Shown: piece by piece, positions 23,565 through 34,517 of the stretch
Layout of the letters: every line of letters begins with the position of its first letter
How positions within the stretch are numbered: the stretch's first letter is position 1
Source: Rhipicephalus microplus
Taxonomy: Eukaryota; Arthropoda; Arachnida; Ixodida; Ixodidae
Length of the DNA stretch: 64,000 bases
NCBI RefSeq assembly: GCF_043290135.1
Contig: NC_134707.1
Coordinates: 139,873,319-139,937,318 of the forward strand
Direction of reading: 5' to 3'
Translations under genes and position numbers: made by a program
The notes under the pieces: model-generated
The model's input: the letters and a program-made list of their open reading frames with translations, nothing else
What the model was told of the DNA's origin: nothing
Databases searched by the model: none

Positions 23565-26500
23565 CTTAAGTTTATAGTTGTGGATTTTCGTGTTGAATAG
23601 TTTCGAGTTGCAGAGTTTCAAGTTGTGGAGTTTCTAGTTGCGGAGTCTCTAGTTGTGGAGTTTCTAGTTGCGGAGTTTCTAGCTGTGGAGTTTCTAGTTG
23701 CGGAGTCTCTAGTTGTGCAGTCTCTAGTTGTGGAGTTTCTAGTTGCGGAGTTTCTAGCTGTGGAGTTTCTAGTTCTGGAGACTCTAGTTGTGGAGTTTCT
23801 AGTTGTGGAGTTTCTAGCTTTTTAGTTTCAAGTTGGAAGTTTCTAGTTGCGGAGTTTCCAGTTGCGGAATCGGTCGTTGCGGAGTCTCAAGTGGTGGAGT
23901 GTCTAGTCGTGGAGAATCTAGTTGCGGAGTTTTCTTTTTGTGGAGTCTCCAGTTGTGGAATTTCTAGTTGTAGAGTTTCTAGTTGCGGAGTTTCTGGTTG
24001 CGGAGTGTCTGGGGGTGGAGTTTCTAGTTGCGAAGTTTTCCAGTTGTGGAGTCTCTAGTTGTGGAGTTTCTAGTTGTGGAGTTTCTAGTTGTGGAATTGC
24101 TAGTTGCAGAGTTTCTAGTTGCGGGGACTTTCGTTGCGGAGTCTCAAGTTGTAGAGTGTCTAGTCGTGGAGTTTCTAGTTGTTGAGTTTCTAGTGGCCGA
24201 GTTTCTAGTTGCGAAGTCTCAAGTTGTGCAGTCTCTAGTTGTGGAGTTTCTAGTTGTTGAGTTTCAAGTTGTGGAGTTTCTTGTTGTAGAGTTTCTAGTT
24301 TTGAAGTTTCTAGTTGTGGATTTTCTAGTTGCGGAGTTTCTAGTAGCGGAGTTTCAAGTTGTGTAGTTTTAGTTGGCGAGTTTCTACTTAAGTTTATAGT
24401 TGTGGATTTTATTGTTGCAGAGTTTCGAGTTGCAGAGTTTCAAGTTGTGGAGTTTCTAGTTGCGGAGTCTCTAGTTGTGGAGTTTCTAGTTGCGGAGTTT
24501 CTAGCTGTTGAGTTTCTAGTTGCGGAGTCTCTAGTTGTGCAGTCTCTAGCTTTTGAGTTTCTAGTTGGAAGTTTCTAGTTGCGGAGTTTCTAGTTGCGGA
24601 ATCTGTCGTTGCGGAGCCTCAAGTTGAGGAGTGTCTAATCGTGGAGTTTCTAGTTGAGGAGTTTTTTTTTGTGGAGACTCCAGTTGCGGAATTTCTAGTT
24701 GTAGAGTTTCTAGTTGAGGAGTTTTTAGTTGCGGAGTGTCTGGTGGTGGAGTTTCTAGTTCTGGAGTTTCTATTTGTGGAGTCTGTAGTTGTGGAATTTG
24801 TAGTTGTGGAGTATCTGGTTGTGGTGTTTCAAGTTGTGGAGTTTCTATTTGTGGAGTTTCTAGTTGTGGAGTTTCTAGTTGTTGAGTTTCTAGTTGCCGA
24901 GTTTCTAGTTGCAAAGTCTCAAGTTGTGGAGTTTCTAGTTGTGGAGTTTCTCGTTGTGGGGTTTCTAGTTGCGGAGTTTCTAGTTGCGGAGTTTCTAGCT
25001 GTGGAGTTTCTAGTTGCACAGTCTCTAGTTGGCAGTCTCTAGTTGTGGAGTTTCTAGTTGTGGAGTTTCTAGCGGTGGAGTTTCTACTTGCGTAGTTTCT
25101 AGTTGCAGAGTATCTAGTTCCGGAGCCTGTCGTTGCGGAGTCTCAAGTTGTGGAGTGTCTAGTCGTGGAGTTTCTAGTTGCGAAGTTTTCTAGTTGTGGA
25201 GTCTCTAGTTGTGGAGTTTCTAGTTGTGGAATTGCTAGTTGCAGAGTTTCTAGTTGCGGAAGCTTTCGTAGCGGAGTCTCAAGTTGTAGAGTGTCTAGTC
25301 GTGGAATTTCTAGTTGCGGAGTTTTCTAGTTGTGGAGTCTCTAGTTGTGGAGTTTCTAGTTGTGGAGTTTCTTGTTGCGGAGTTTCTAGTTGCAGAGTTT
25401 CTAGTTGCGGACGTTCTAGCTGTGGAGTTTCTAATTGCAGAGTTTCTAGTTGCATAGTTTCTAGTTGTAGAGTTTCTAGTTGTGGAGTTTTTAGTTGCGG
25501 AGTTTCTAGTTGTGAAGTTTCTAGTGTTGAGCTTCTAGTTGTGGAGTTTATAGTTGTGGAGTTTTTAGTTGCAGAGTTTCTAGTTGTGGACTCTCTAATT
25601 GTTGAGTCTCTTGTTGTGGAATTTCTAGTTGTGGAGTTTCTAGTTGTGGAGTTTCTAGTTGCGGAGTTTCTGGTGTTGGAGTTTCTAGTTGTGGAGTTTG
25701 TAGTTGTGGAGTCTGTAGTTGTGGAGTTTCTAGTTGTGCAGTTCCTAGTTATAGAGTCTCAAGTTGTGGAGTTTCTAGTTGCGGAGTTTCTAGTTGCAGA
25801 GTTTTCTAGTTGTGGAGTCTCTAGTTGTGGAGTTTCTAGTTGCGAAGTGTCTAGTTATGGAGTGTCTAGTTGTAAAGTTTCTAGTCGTGGAGTTTCTAGT
25901 TGCGGAGTTTCTAGTTGTGGAGTCACTAGTTCTGGAGTTTCTAGTTGTGGAGTTTCTTGTTGCGGAGTTTTTAGTTGCAGAGTTTCTAGTTGCGGACGTT
26001 CTAGCTGTGGAGTTTCTAGTGGCAGAGTTTCTAGTTGCATAGTTTCTGGTTGTAGAGTTTCTAGTTGTGGAGTTTTAGTTGCGGAGTTTCTAGTTGGCAG
26101 TCTCTAGTTGTGGAGTCTCTAGTTGTGGAGTTTCTAGTTGTGGAATTGCTAGTTGCAGAGTTTCTAGTTGCGGAGACTTTCGTAGCGGAGTCTCAAGTTG
26201 TAGAGTGTCTAGTCGTGGAATTTCTAGTTGCGGAGTTTTCTAGTTGTGGAGTCTCTAGTTGTGGAGTTTCTAGTTGTGGAGTTTCTTGTTGCGAAGTTTC
26301 TAGTTGCAGAGTATCAGGTTGCGGACGTTCTAGCTGTGGAGTTTCTAATTGCAGAGTTTCTAGTTGCATAGTTTCTGGTTGTAGAGTTTCTAGTCGTGGA
26401 GTTTCTAGTTGCGAAGTTTCTAGTTGTGAAGATTCTAGTTGTGGAGTTTCTAGTTGTGGAGTTTCTAGTTGTGGAGTTTTTAGTTGCAGAGTTTCTAGTT

Positions 26501-28845
26501 GTTGAGTCTCTAATTGTTGAGTTTCTGGTTGTGGAGTTTCTAGTTGTGGAGTTTGTAGTTGTAGAGTCTGTAGTTGTGGAGTTTCTATTTGTGGAGTTCC
26601 TAGTTATGGAGTCTCGAGTTGTGGAGTTTCTAGTTGCGGAGTTTCTAATTGTGGAGTTTCTAGTTGTGGAATTTGTAGTTGTGGAGTATCTAGTTGCTGT
26701 GTTTGAAGTTGTGGAGTTTGTAGTTGGAGTTTCTAGGTGTGGAGTTTCTAGTTGTTGAGTTTCTAGTTGTGGAGTTTCAAGTTGTAGAGTTTCTAGTTTT
26801 GAAGTTTCTAGTTGTGGATTTTCTAGTTGCGGAGTTTCTAGTTGCGGAGTTTCAAGTTGTGTAGTTTCTAGTTGGGGAGTTTCTACTTAAGTTTATAGTT
26901 GTGGATTTTCTTGTTGCAGAGTTTCGAGTTGCAGAGTTTCAAGTTGTGGAGTTTCTAGTTGCGGAGTCTCTAGTTGTGGAGTTTCTAGTTGCGGAGTTTC
27001 TAGCTGTGGAGTTTCTAGTTGCGGAGTCTCTAATTGTGCAGTCTCTAGTTGTGGAGTTTCTAGTTGCGGAGTTTCTAGCTGTGGAGTTTCTAGTTCTGGA
27101 GACTCTAGTTGTGGAGTTTCTAGTTGTGGAGTTTCTAGTTGTGGAATTGCTAGTTGCAGAGTTTCTAGTTGCGGTGACTTTCGTTGCGGAGTCTCAAGTT
27201 GTAGAGTGTCTAGTCGTGGAGTTTCTAGTTGTTGAGTTTCTAGTGTCCGAGTTTCTAGTTGCGAAGTCTCAAGTTGTGCAGTCTCTAGTTGTGGAGTTTC
27301 TAGTTGTGGAGTTTCAAGTTGTGGAGTTTCTTGTTGTAGAGTTTCTAGTTTTGAAGTTTCTAGTTGTGGATTTTCTAGTTGCGGAGTTTCTTAGTAGCGG
27401 AGTTTCAAGTTGTGTAGTTTTAGTTGGGGAGTTTCTACTTAAGTTTATAGTTGTGGATTTTCTTGTTGCAGAGTTTCGAGATGCAGAGTTTCAAGTTGTG
27501 GAGTTTCTAGTTGCGGAGTCTCTAGTTGTGGAGTTTCTAGTTGCGGAGTTTCTAGCTGTTGAGTTTCTAGTTGCGGAGACTCTAGTTGTGCAGTCTCTAG
27601 TTGTGGAGTTTCTAGTTGCGGAGTTTCTAGTTGTGGAGTTTCTAGTTGTGGAGTTTCTTGTTGCGGAAATTCTAGTTGCAGAGTTTCTAGTTGCGGACGT
27701 TCTAGCTGTGGAGTTTCTAATTGCAGAGTTTCTAGTTGCATAGTTTCTAGTTGTAGAGTTTCTAGTTGTGGAGTTTTTAGTTGCGGAGTTTCTAGTTGTG
27801 AAGTTTCTAGTGTTGAGCTTCTAGTTGTGGAGTTTCTACTTGTGGAGTTTCTAGTTGCGGAGTTTCTGGTGTTGGAGTTTCTAGTTGTGGAGTTTGTAGT
27901 TGTGGAGTCTGTAGTTGTGGAGTTTCTAGTTGTGGAGTTCCTAGTTATAGAGTCTCAAGTTGTGGAGTTTCTAGTTGCGGAGTTTCTAGTTGCAGAGTTT
28001 TCTAGTTGTGGAGTCTCTAGTTGTGGAGTTTCTAGTTGCGAAGTGTCTAGTTATGGAGTGTCTAGTTGTAAAGTTTCTAGTCGTGGAGTTTCTAGTTGCG
28101 GAGTTTCTAGTTGTGGAGTCACTAGTTGTGGAGTTTCTAGTTGTGGAGTTTCTTGTTGCGGAGTTTTTAGTTGCAGAGTTTCTAGTTGCGGACGTTCTAG
28201 CTGTGGAGTTTCTAGTGGCAGAGTTTCTAGTTGCATAGTTTCTGGTTGTAGAGTTTCTTGTTGTGGAGTTTTAGTTGCGGAGTTTCTAGTTGGCAGTCTC
28301 TAGTTGTGGAGTCTCTAGTTGTGGAGTTTCTAGTTGTGGAATTGCTAGTTGCAGAGTTTCTAGTTGCGGAGACTTTCGTAGCGGAGTCTCAAGTTGTAGA
28401 GTGTCTAGTCGTGGAATTTCGAGTTGCAGAGTTTTCTAGTTGAGTCACTAGTTGTGGAGTTTCTAGTTGTGGAGTTTCTTGTTGCGAAGTTTTTAGCTGC
28501 AGAGTTTCTAGTTGCGGACGTTCTAGCTGTGGAGTTTCTAGTGGCAGAGTTTCTAGTTGCATAGTTTCTAGTTGTAGAGTTTCTACTTGTGGAGCTTTAG
28601 TTGCGGAGTTTCTAGTTGTGAAGATTCTAGTTGTGGAGTTTCTAGTTGTGGAGTTTCTAGTTGTGGAGTTTTTAGTTGCAGAGTTTCTAGTTGTGGAGTC
28701 TATAATTGTTGAGTTTCTGGTTGTGGAGTTTCTAGTTGTGGAGTTTGTAGTTGTAGAGTCTGTAGTTGTGGAGTTTCTAGTTGTGGAGTTCCTAGTTATG
28801 GAGTCTCGAGTTGTGGAGTTTCTAGTTGCGGAGTTTCTAATTGTG
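23511..28845. repeat. 5.3-kb compound unit, first copy
   Basis: A 5,335-bp block repeats immediately at 28,846. It holds one full type II HOR (23,565-26,885) and most of a type I HOR. A private tag, GGATTTTCGTGTTGAATAG (about 23,583), is found only here and in the second copy (about 28,918). Signatures match at +5,335: 23,565/28,900, 24,387/29,722, 26,886/32,221, 27,438/32,773. Near 27,830 this copy lacks 90 bp (six monomers) that the second copy has. Confidence 0.9.
23565..26885. repeat. HOR copy 8 (3,321 bp), type II
   Basis: First HOR with the type II signatures: A as CTGGTTGGGGAG (CTTAAG 23,565-23,570) and B as GTTTTAGTTGGCGAG (CTTAAG 24,387-24,392), 822 bp apart. It lacks the TCTAGATGTGC module. 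It instead carries the GTGTTGAGCTTCTAG stretch (about 25,528) and two rounds of the GCGGACG / GCATAG module. Confidence 0.85.
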
Positions 28846-28899
28846 GAGTTTCTAGTTGCGGAGTTTCAAGTTGTGTAGTTTCTGGTTGGGGAGTTTCTA
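26886..28899. repeat. HOR copy 9 (2,014 bp), type I, truncated at the duplication junction
   Basis: Returns to type I signatures (A 26,886-26,891; B 27,438-27,443, 552 bp apart). It is short because at about 28,846 the sequence switches, within a GAGTTTCTAG shared by both parents, from the CTAATTGTGG region of this HOR to the start of the next type II A region. This is the join of the 5.3-kb tandem duplication. Confidence 0.85.
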
Positions 28900-31800
28900 C
28901 TTAAGTTTATAGTTGTGGATTTTCGTGTTGAATAGTTTCGAGTTGCAGAGTTTCAAGTTGTGGAGTTTCTAGTTGCGGAGTCTCTAGTTGTGGAGTTTCT
29001 AGTTGCGGAGTTTCTAGCTGTGGAGTTTCTAGTTGCGGAGTCTCTAGTTGTGCAGTCTCTAGTTGTGGAGTTTCTAGTTGCGGAGTTTCTAGCTGTGGAG
29101 TTTCTAGTTCTGGAGACTCTAGTTGTGGAGTTTCTAGTTGTGGAGTTTCTAGCTTTTTAGTTTCAAGTTGGAAGTTTCTAGTTGCGGAGTTTCCAGTTGC
29201 GGAATCGGTCGTTGCGGAGTCTCAAGTGGTGGAGTGTCTAGTCGTGGAGAATCTAGTTGCGGAGTTTTCTTTTTGTGGAGTCTCCAGTTGTGGAATTTCT
29301 AGTTGTAGAGTTTCTAGTTGCGGAGTTTCTGGTTGCGGAGTGTCTGGGGGTGGAGTTTCTAGTTGCGAAGTTTTCCAGTTGTGGAGTCTCTAGTTGTGGA
29401 GTTTCTAGTTGTGGAGTTTCTAGTTGTGGAATTGCTAGTTGCAGAGTTTCTAGTTGCGGGGACTTTCGTTGCGGAGTCTCAAGTTGTAGAGTGTCTAGTC
29501 GTGGAGTTTCTAGTTGTTGAGTTTCTAGTGGCCGAGTTTCTAGTTGCGAAGTCTCAAGTTGTGCAGTCTCTAGTTGTGGAGTTTCTAGTTGTTGAGTTTC
29601 AAGTTGTGGAGTTTCTTGTTGTAGAGTTTCTAGTTTTGAAGTTTCTAGTTGTGGATTTTCTAGTTGCGGAGTTTCTAGTAGCGGAGTTTCAAGTTGTGTA
29701 GTTTTAGTTGGCGAGTTTCTACTTAAGTTTATAGTTGTGGATTTTATTGTTGCAGAGTTTCGAGTTGCAGAGTTTCAAGTTGTGGAGTTTCTAGTTGCGG
29801 AGTCTCTAGTTGTGGAGTTTCTAGTTGCGGAGTTTCTAGCTGTTGAGTTTCTAGTTGCGGAGTCTCTAGTTGTGCAGTCTCTAGCTTTTGAGTTTCTAGT
29901 TGGAAGTTTCTAGTTGCGGAGTTTCTAGTTGCGGAATCTGTCGTTGCGGAGCCTCAAGTTGAGGAGTGTCTAATCGTGGAGTTTCTAGTTGAGGAGTTTT
30001 TTTTTGTGGAGACTCCAGTTGCGGAATTTCTAGTTGTAGAGTTTCTAGTTGAGGAGTTTTTAGTTGCGGAGTGTCTGGTGGTGGAGTTTCTAGTTCTGGA
30101 GTTTCTATTTGTGGAGTCTGTAGTTGTGGAATTTGTAGTTGTGGAGTATCTGGTTGTGGTGTTTCAAGTTGTGGAGTTTCTATTTGTGGAGTTTCTAGTT
30201 GTGGAGTTTCTAGTTGTTGAGTTTCTAGTTGCCGAGTTTCTAGTTGCAAAGTCTCAAGTTGTGGAGTTTCTAGTTGTGGAGTTTCTCGTTGTGGGGTTTC
30301 TAGTTGCGGAGTTTCTAGTTGCGGAGTTTCTAGCTGTGGAGTTTCTAGTTGCACAGTCTCTAGTTGGCAGTCTCTAGTTGTGGAGTTTCTAGTTGTGGAG
30401 TTTCTAGCGGTGGAGTTTCTACTTGCGTAGTTTCTAGTTGCAGAGTATCTAGTTCCGGAGCCTGTCGTTGCGGAGTCTCAAGTTGTGGAGTGTCTAGTCG
30501 TGGAGTTTCTAGTTGCGAAGTTTTCTAGTTGTGGAGTCTCTAGTTGTGGAGTTTCTAGTTGTGGAATTGCTAGTTGCAGAGTTTCTAGTTGCGGAAGCTT
30601 TCGTAGCGGAGTCTCAAGTTGTAGAGTGTCTAGTCGTGGAATTTCTAGTTGCGGAGTTTTCTAGTTGTGGAGTCTCTAGTTGTGGAGTTTCTAGTTGTGG
30701 AGTTTCTTGTTGCGGAGTTTCTAGTTGCAGAGTTTCTAGTTGCGGACGTTCTAGCTGTGGAGTTTCTAATTGCAGAGTTTCTAGTTGCATAGTTTCTAGT
30801 TGTAGAGTTTCTAGTTGTGGAGTTTTTAGTTGCGGAGTTTCTAGTTGTGAAGTTTCTAGTGTTGAGCTTCTAGTTGTGGAGTTTATAGTTGTGGAGTTTT
30901 TAGTTGCAGAGTTTCTAGTTGTGGACTCTCTAATTGTTGAGTCTCTTGTTGTGGAATTTCTAGTTGTGGAGTTTCTAGTTGTGGAGTTTCTAGTTGCGGA
31001 GTTTCTGGTGTTGGAGTTTCTAGTTGTGGAGTTTGTAGTTGTGGAGTCTGTAGTTGTGGAGTTTCTAGTTGTGCAGTTCCTAGTTATAGAGTCTCAAGTT
31101 GTGGAGTTTCTAGTTGCGGAGTTTCTAGTTGCAGAGTTTTCTAGTTGTGGAGTCTCTAGTTGTGGAGTTTCTAGTTGCGAAGTGTCTAGTTATGGAGTGT
31201 CTAGTTGTAAAGTTTCTAGTCGTGGAGTTTCTAGTTGCGGAGTTTCTAGTTGTGGAGTCACTAGTTCTGGAGTTTCTAGTTGTGGAGTTTCTTGTTGCGG
31301 AGTTTTTAGTTGCAGAGTTTCTAGTTGCGGACGTTCTAGCTGTGGAGTTTCTAGTGGCAGAGTTTCTAGTTGCATAGTTTCTGGTTGTAGAGTTTCTAGT
31401 TGTGGAGTTTTAGTTGCGGAGTTTCTAGTTGGCAGTCTCTAGTTGTGGAGTCTCTAGTTGTGGAGTTTCTAGTTGTGGAATTGCTAGTTGCAGAGTTTCT
31501 AGTTGCGGAGACTTTCGTAGCGGAGTCTCAAGTTGTAGAGTGTCTAGTCGTGGAATTTCTAGTTGCGGAGTTTTCTAGTTGTGGAGTCTCTAGTTGTGGA
31601 GTTTCTAGTTGTGGAGTTTCTTGTTGCGAAGTTTCTAGTTGCAGAGTATCAGGTTGCGGACGTTCTAGCTGTGGAGTTTCTAATTGCAGAGTTTCTAGTT
31701 GCATAGTTTCTGGTTGTAGAGTTTCTAGTCGTGGAGTTTCTAGTTGCGAAGTTTCTAGTTGTGAAGATTCTAGTTGTGGAGTTTCTAGTTGTGGAGTTTC

Positions 31801-34270
31801 TAGTTGTGGAGTTTTTAGTTGCAGAGTTTCTAGTTGTTGAGTCTCTAATTGTTGAGTTTCTGGTTGTGGAGTTTCTAGTTGTGGAGTTTGTAGTTGTAGA
31901 GTCTGTAGTTGTGGAGTTTCTATTTGTGGAGTTCCTAGTTATGGAGTCTCGAGTTGTGGAGTTTCTAGTTGCGGAGTTTCTAATTGTGGAGTTTCTAGTT
32001 GTGGAATTTGTAGTTGTGGAGTATCTAGTTGCTGTGTTTGAAGTTGTGGAGTTTGTAGTTGGAGTTTCTAGGTGTGGAGTTTCTAGTTGTTGAGTTTCTA
32101 GTTGTGGAGTTTCAAGTTGTAGAGTTTCTAGTTTTGAAGTTTCTAGTTGTGGATTTTCTAGTTGCGGAGTTTCTAGTTGCGGAGTTTCAAGTTGTGTAGT
32201 TTCTAGTTGGGGAGTTTCTACTTAAGTTTATAGTTGTGGATTTTCTTGTTGCAGAGTTTCGAGTTGCAGAGTTTCAAGTTGTGGAGTTTCTAGTTGCGGA
32301 GTCTCTAGTTGTGGAGTTTCTAGTTGCGGAGTTTCTAGCTGTGGAGTTTCTAGTTGCGGAGTCTCTAATTGTGCAGTCTCTAGTTGTGGAGTTTCTAGTT
32401 GCGGAGTTTCTAGCTGTGGAGTTTCTAGTTCTGGAGACTCTAGTTGTGGAGTTTCTAGTTGTGGAGTTTCTAGTTGTGGAATTGCTAGTTGCAGAGTTTC
32501 TAGTTGCGGTGACTTTCGTTGCGGAGTCTCAAGTTGTAGAGTGTCTAGTCGTGGAGTTTCTAGTTGTTGAGTTTCTAGTGTCCGAGTTTCTAGTTGCGAA
32601 GTCTCAAGTTGTGCAGTCTCTAGTTGTGGAGTTTCTAGTTGTGGAGTTTCAAGTTGTGGAGTTTCTTGTTGTAGAGTTTCTAGTTTTGAAGTTTCTAGTT
32701 GTGGATTTTCTAGTTGCGGAGTTTCTTAGTAGCGGAGTTTCAAGTTGTGTAGTTTTAGTTGGGGAGTTTCTACTTAAGTTTATAGTTGTGGATTTTCTTG
32801 TTGCAGAGTTTCGAGATGCAGAGTTTCAAGTTGTGGAGTTTCTAGTTGCGGAGTCTCTAGTTGTGGAGTTTCTAGTTGCGGAGTTTCTAGCTGTTGAGTT
32901 TCTAGTTGCGGAGACTCTAGTTGTGCAGTCTCTAGTTGTGGAGTTTCTAGTTGCGGAGTTTCTAGTTGTGGAGTTTCTAGTTGTGGAGTTTCTTGTTGCG
33001 GAAATTCTAGTTGCAGAGTTTCTAGTTGCGGACGTTCTAGCTGTGGAGTTTCTAATTGCAGAGTTTCTAGTTGCATAGTTTCTAGTTGTAGAGTTTCTAG
33101 TTGTGGAGTTTTTAGTTGCGGAGTTTCTAGTTGTGAAGTTTCTAGTGTTGAGCTTCTAGTTGTGGAGTTTCTAGTTGTGGAGTTTTTAGTTGCAGAGTTT
33201 CTAGTTGTGGAGTCTCTAATTGTTGAGTCTCTTGTTGTGGAATTTCTAGTTGTGGAGTTTCTACTTGTGGAGTTTCTAGTTGCGGAGTTTCTGGTGTTGG
33301 AGTTTCTAGTTGTGGAGTTTGTAGTTGTGGAGTCTGTAGTTGTGGAGTTTCTAGTTGTGGAGTTCCTAGTTATAGAGTCTCAAGTTGTGGAGTTTCTAGT
33401 TGCGGAGTTTCTAGTTGCAGAGTTTTCTAGTTGTGGAGTCTCTAGTTGTGGAGTTTCTAGTTGCGAAGTGTCTAGTTATGGAGTGTCTAGTTGTAAAGTT
33501 TCTAGTCGTGGAGTTTCTAGTTGCGGAGTTTCTAGTTGTGGAGTCACTAGTTGTGGAGTTTCTAGTTGTGGAGTTTCTTGTTGCGGAGTTTTTAGTTGCA
33601 GAGTTTCTAGTTGCGGACGTTCTAGCTGTGGAGTTTCTAGTGGCAGAGTTTCTAGTTGCATAGTTTCTGGTTGTAGAGTTTCTTGTTGTGGAGTTTTAGT
33701 TGCGGAGTTTCTAGTTGGCAGTCTCTAGTTGTGGAGTCTCTAGTTGTGGAGTTTCTAGTTGTGGAATTGCTAGTTGCAGAGTTTCTAGTTGCGGAGACTT
33801 TCGTAGCGGAGTCTCAAGTTGTAGAGTGTCTAGTCGTGGAATTTCGAGTTGCAGAGTTTTCTAGTTGAGTCACTAGTTGTGGAGTTTCTAGTTGTGGAGT
33901 TTCTTGTTGCGAAGTTTTTAGCTGCAGAGTTTCTAGTTGCGGACGTTCTAGCTGTGGAGTTTCTAGTGGCAGAGTTTCTAGTTGCATAGTTTCTAGTTGT
34001 AGAGTTTCTAGTTGTGGAGCTTTAGTTGCGGAGTTTCTAGTTGTGAAGATTCTAGTTGTGGAGTTTCTAGTTGTGGAGTTTCTAGTTGTGGAGTTTTTAG
34101 TTGCAGAGTTTCTAGTTGTGGAGTCTATAATTGTTGAGTTTCTGGTTGTGGAGTTTCTAGTTGTGGAGTTTGTAGTTGTAGAGTCTGTAGTTGTGGAGTT
34201 TCTAGTTGTGGAGTTCCTAGTTATGGAGTCTCGAGTTGTGGAGTTTCTAGTTGCGGAGTTTCTAATTGTG
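28846..34270. repeat. 5.3-kb compound unit, second copy (5,425 bp)
   Basis: Follows the first copy directly and keeps its order of variants, including the T8 tract near 29,999 (24,664 in the first copy). The 90-bp difference near 33,170-33,260 is six whole monomers, after which the displacement is 5,425. Few base differences are visible (for example GTTTCTACTTGTGGAGC at 28,582 against GTTTCTAGTTGTGGAGC near 34,007), so the duplication is young. Confidence 0.9.
28900..32220. repeat. HOR copy 10 (3,321 bp), type II
   Basis: Same length as copy 8, with A at 28,900-28,905 and B at 29,722-29,727. No length difference from copy 8 is apparent at any landmark. Confidence 0.87.
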
Positions 34271-34517
34271 GAGTTTCTAGTTGTGGAATTTGTAGTTGTG
34301 GAGTATCTAGTTGCTGTGTTTGAAGTTGTGGAGTTTGTAGTTGGAGTTTCTAGGTGTGGAGTTTCTAGTTGTTGAGTTTCTAGTTGTGGAGTTTCAAGTT
34401 GTAGAGTTTCTAGTTTTGAAGTTTCTAGTTGTGGATTTTCTAGTTGCGGAGTTTCTAGTTGCGGAGTTTCTAGTTGCGGAGTTTCAAGTTGTGTAGTTTC
34501 TAGTTGGGGAGTTTCTA
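32221..34517. repeat. HOR copy 11 (2,297 bp), type I
   Basis: Counterpart of copy 9 but not cut by a duplication join: it continues through the GAAGATTC (34,045-34,052), CTAATTGTGG and TAGTTGGAGTTTCTAGG modules to the next A. It still lacks the XbaI module, which accounts for its short length compared with copies 12 and 13. Confidence 0.83.

Noticed and set aside
24662..24675. T-tracts (TTTTTTTT near 24,664 and 29,999; TTTCTTTTTG elsewhere) as terminators
   Set aside because: No upstream hairpin or gene is present; they are substitution variants of one monomer repeated once or twice per HOR.
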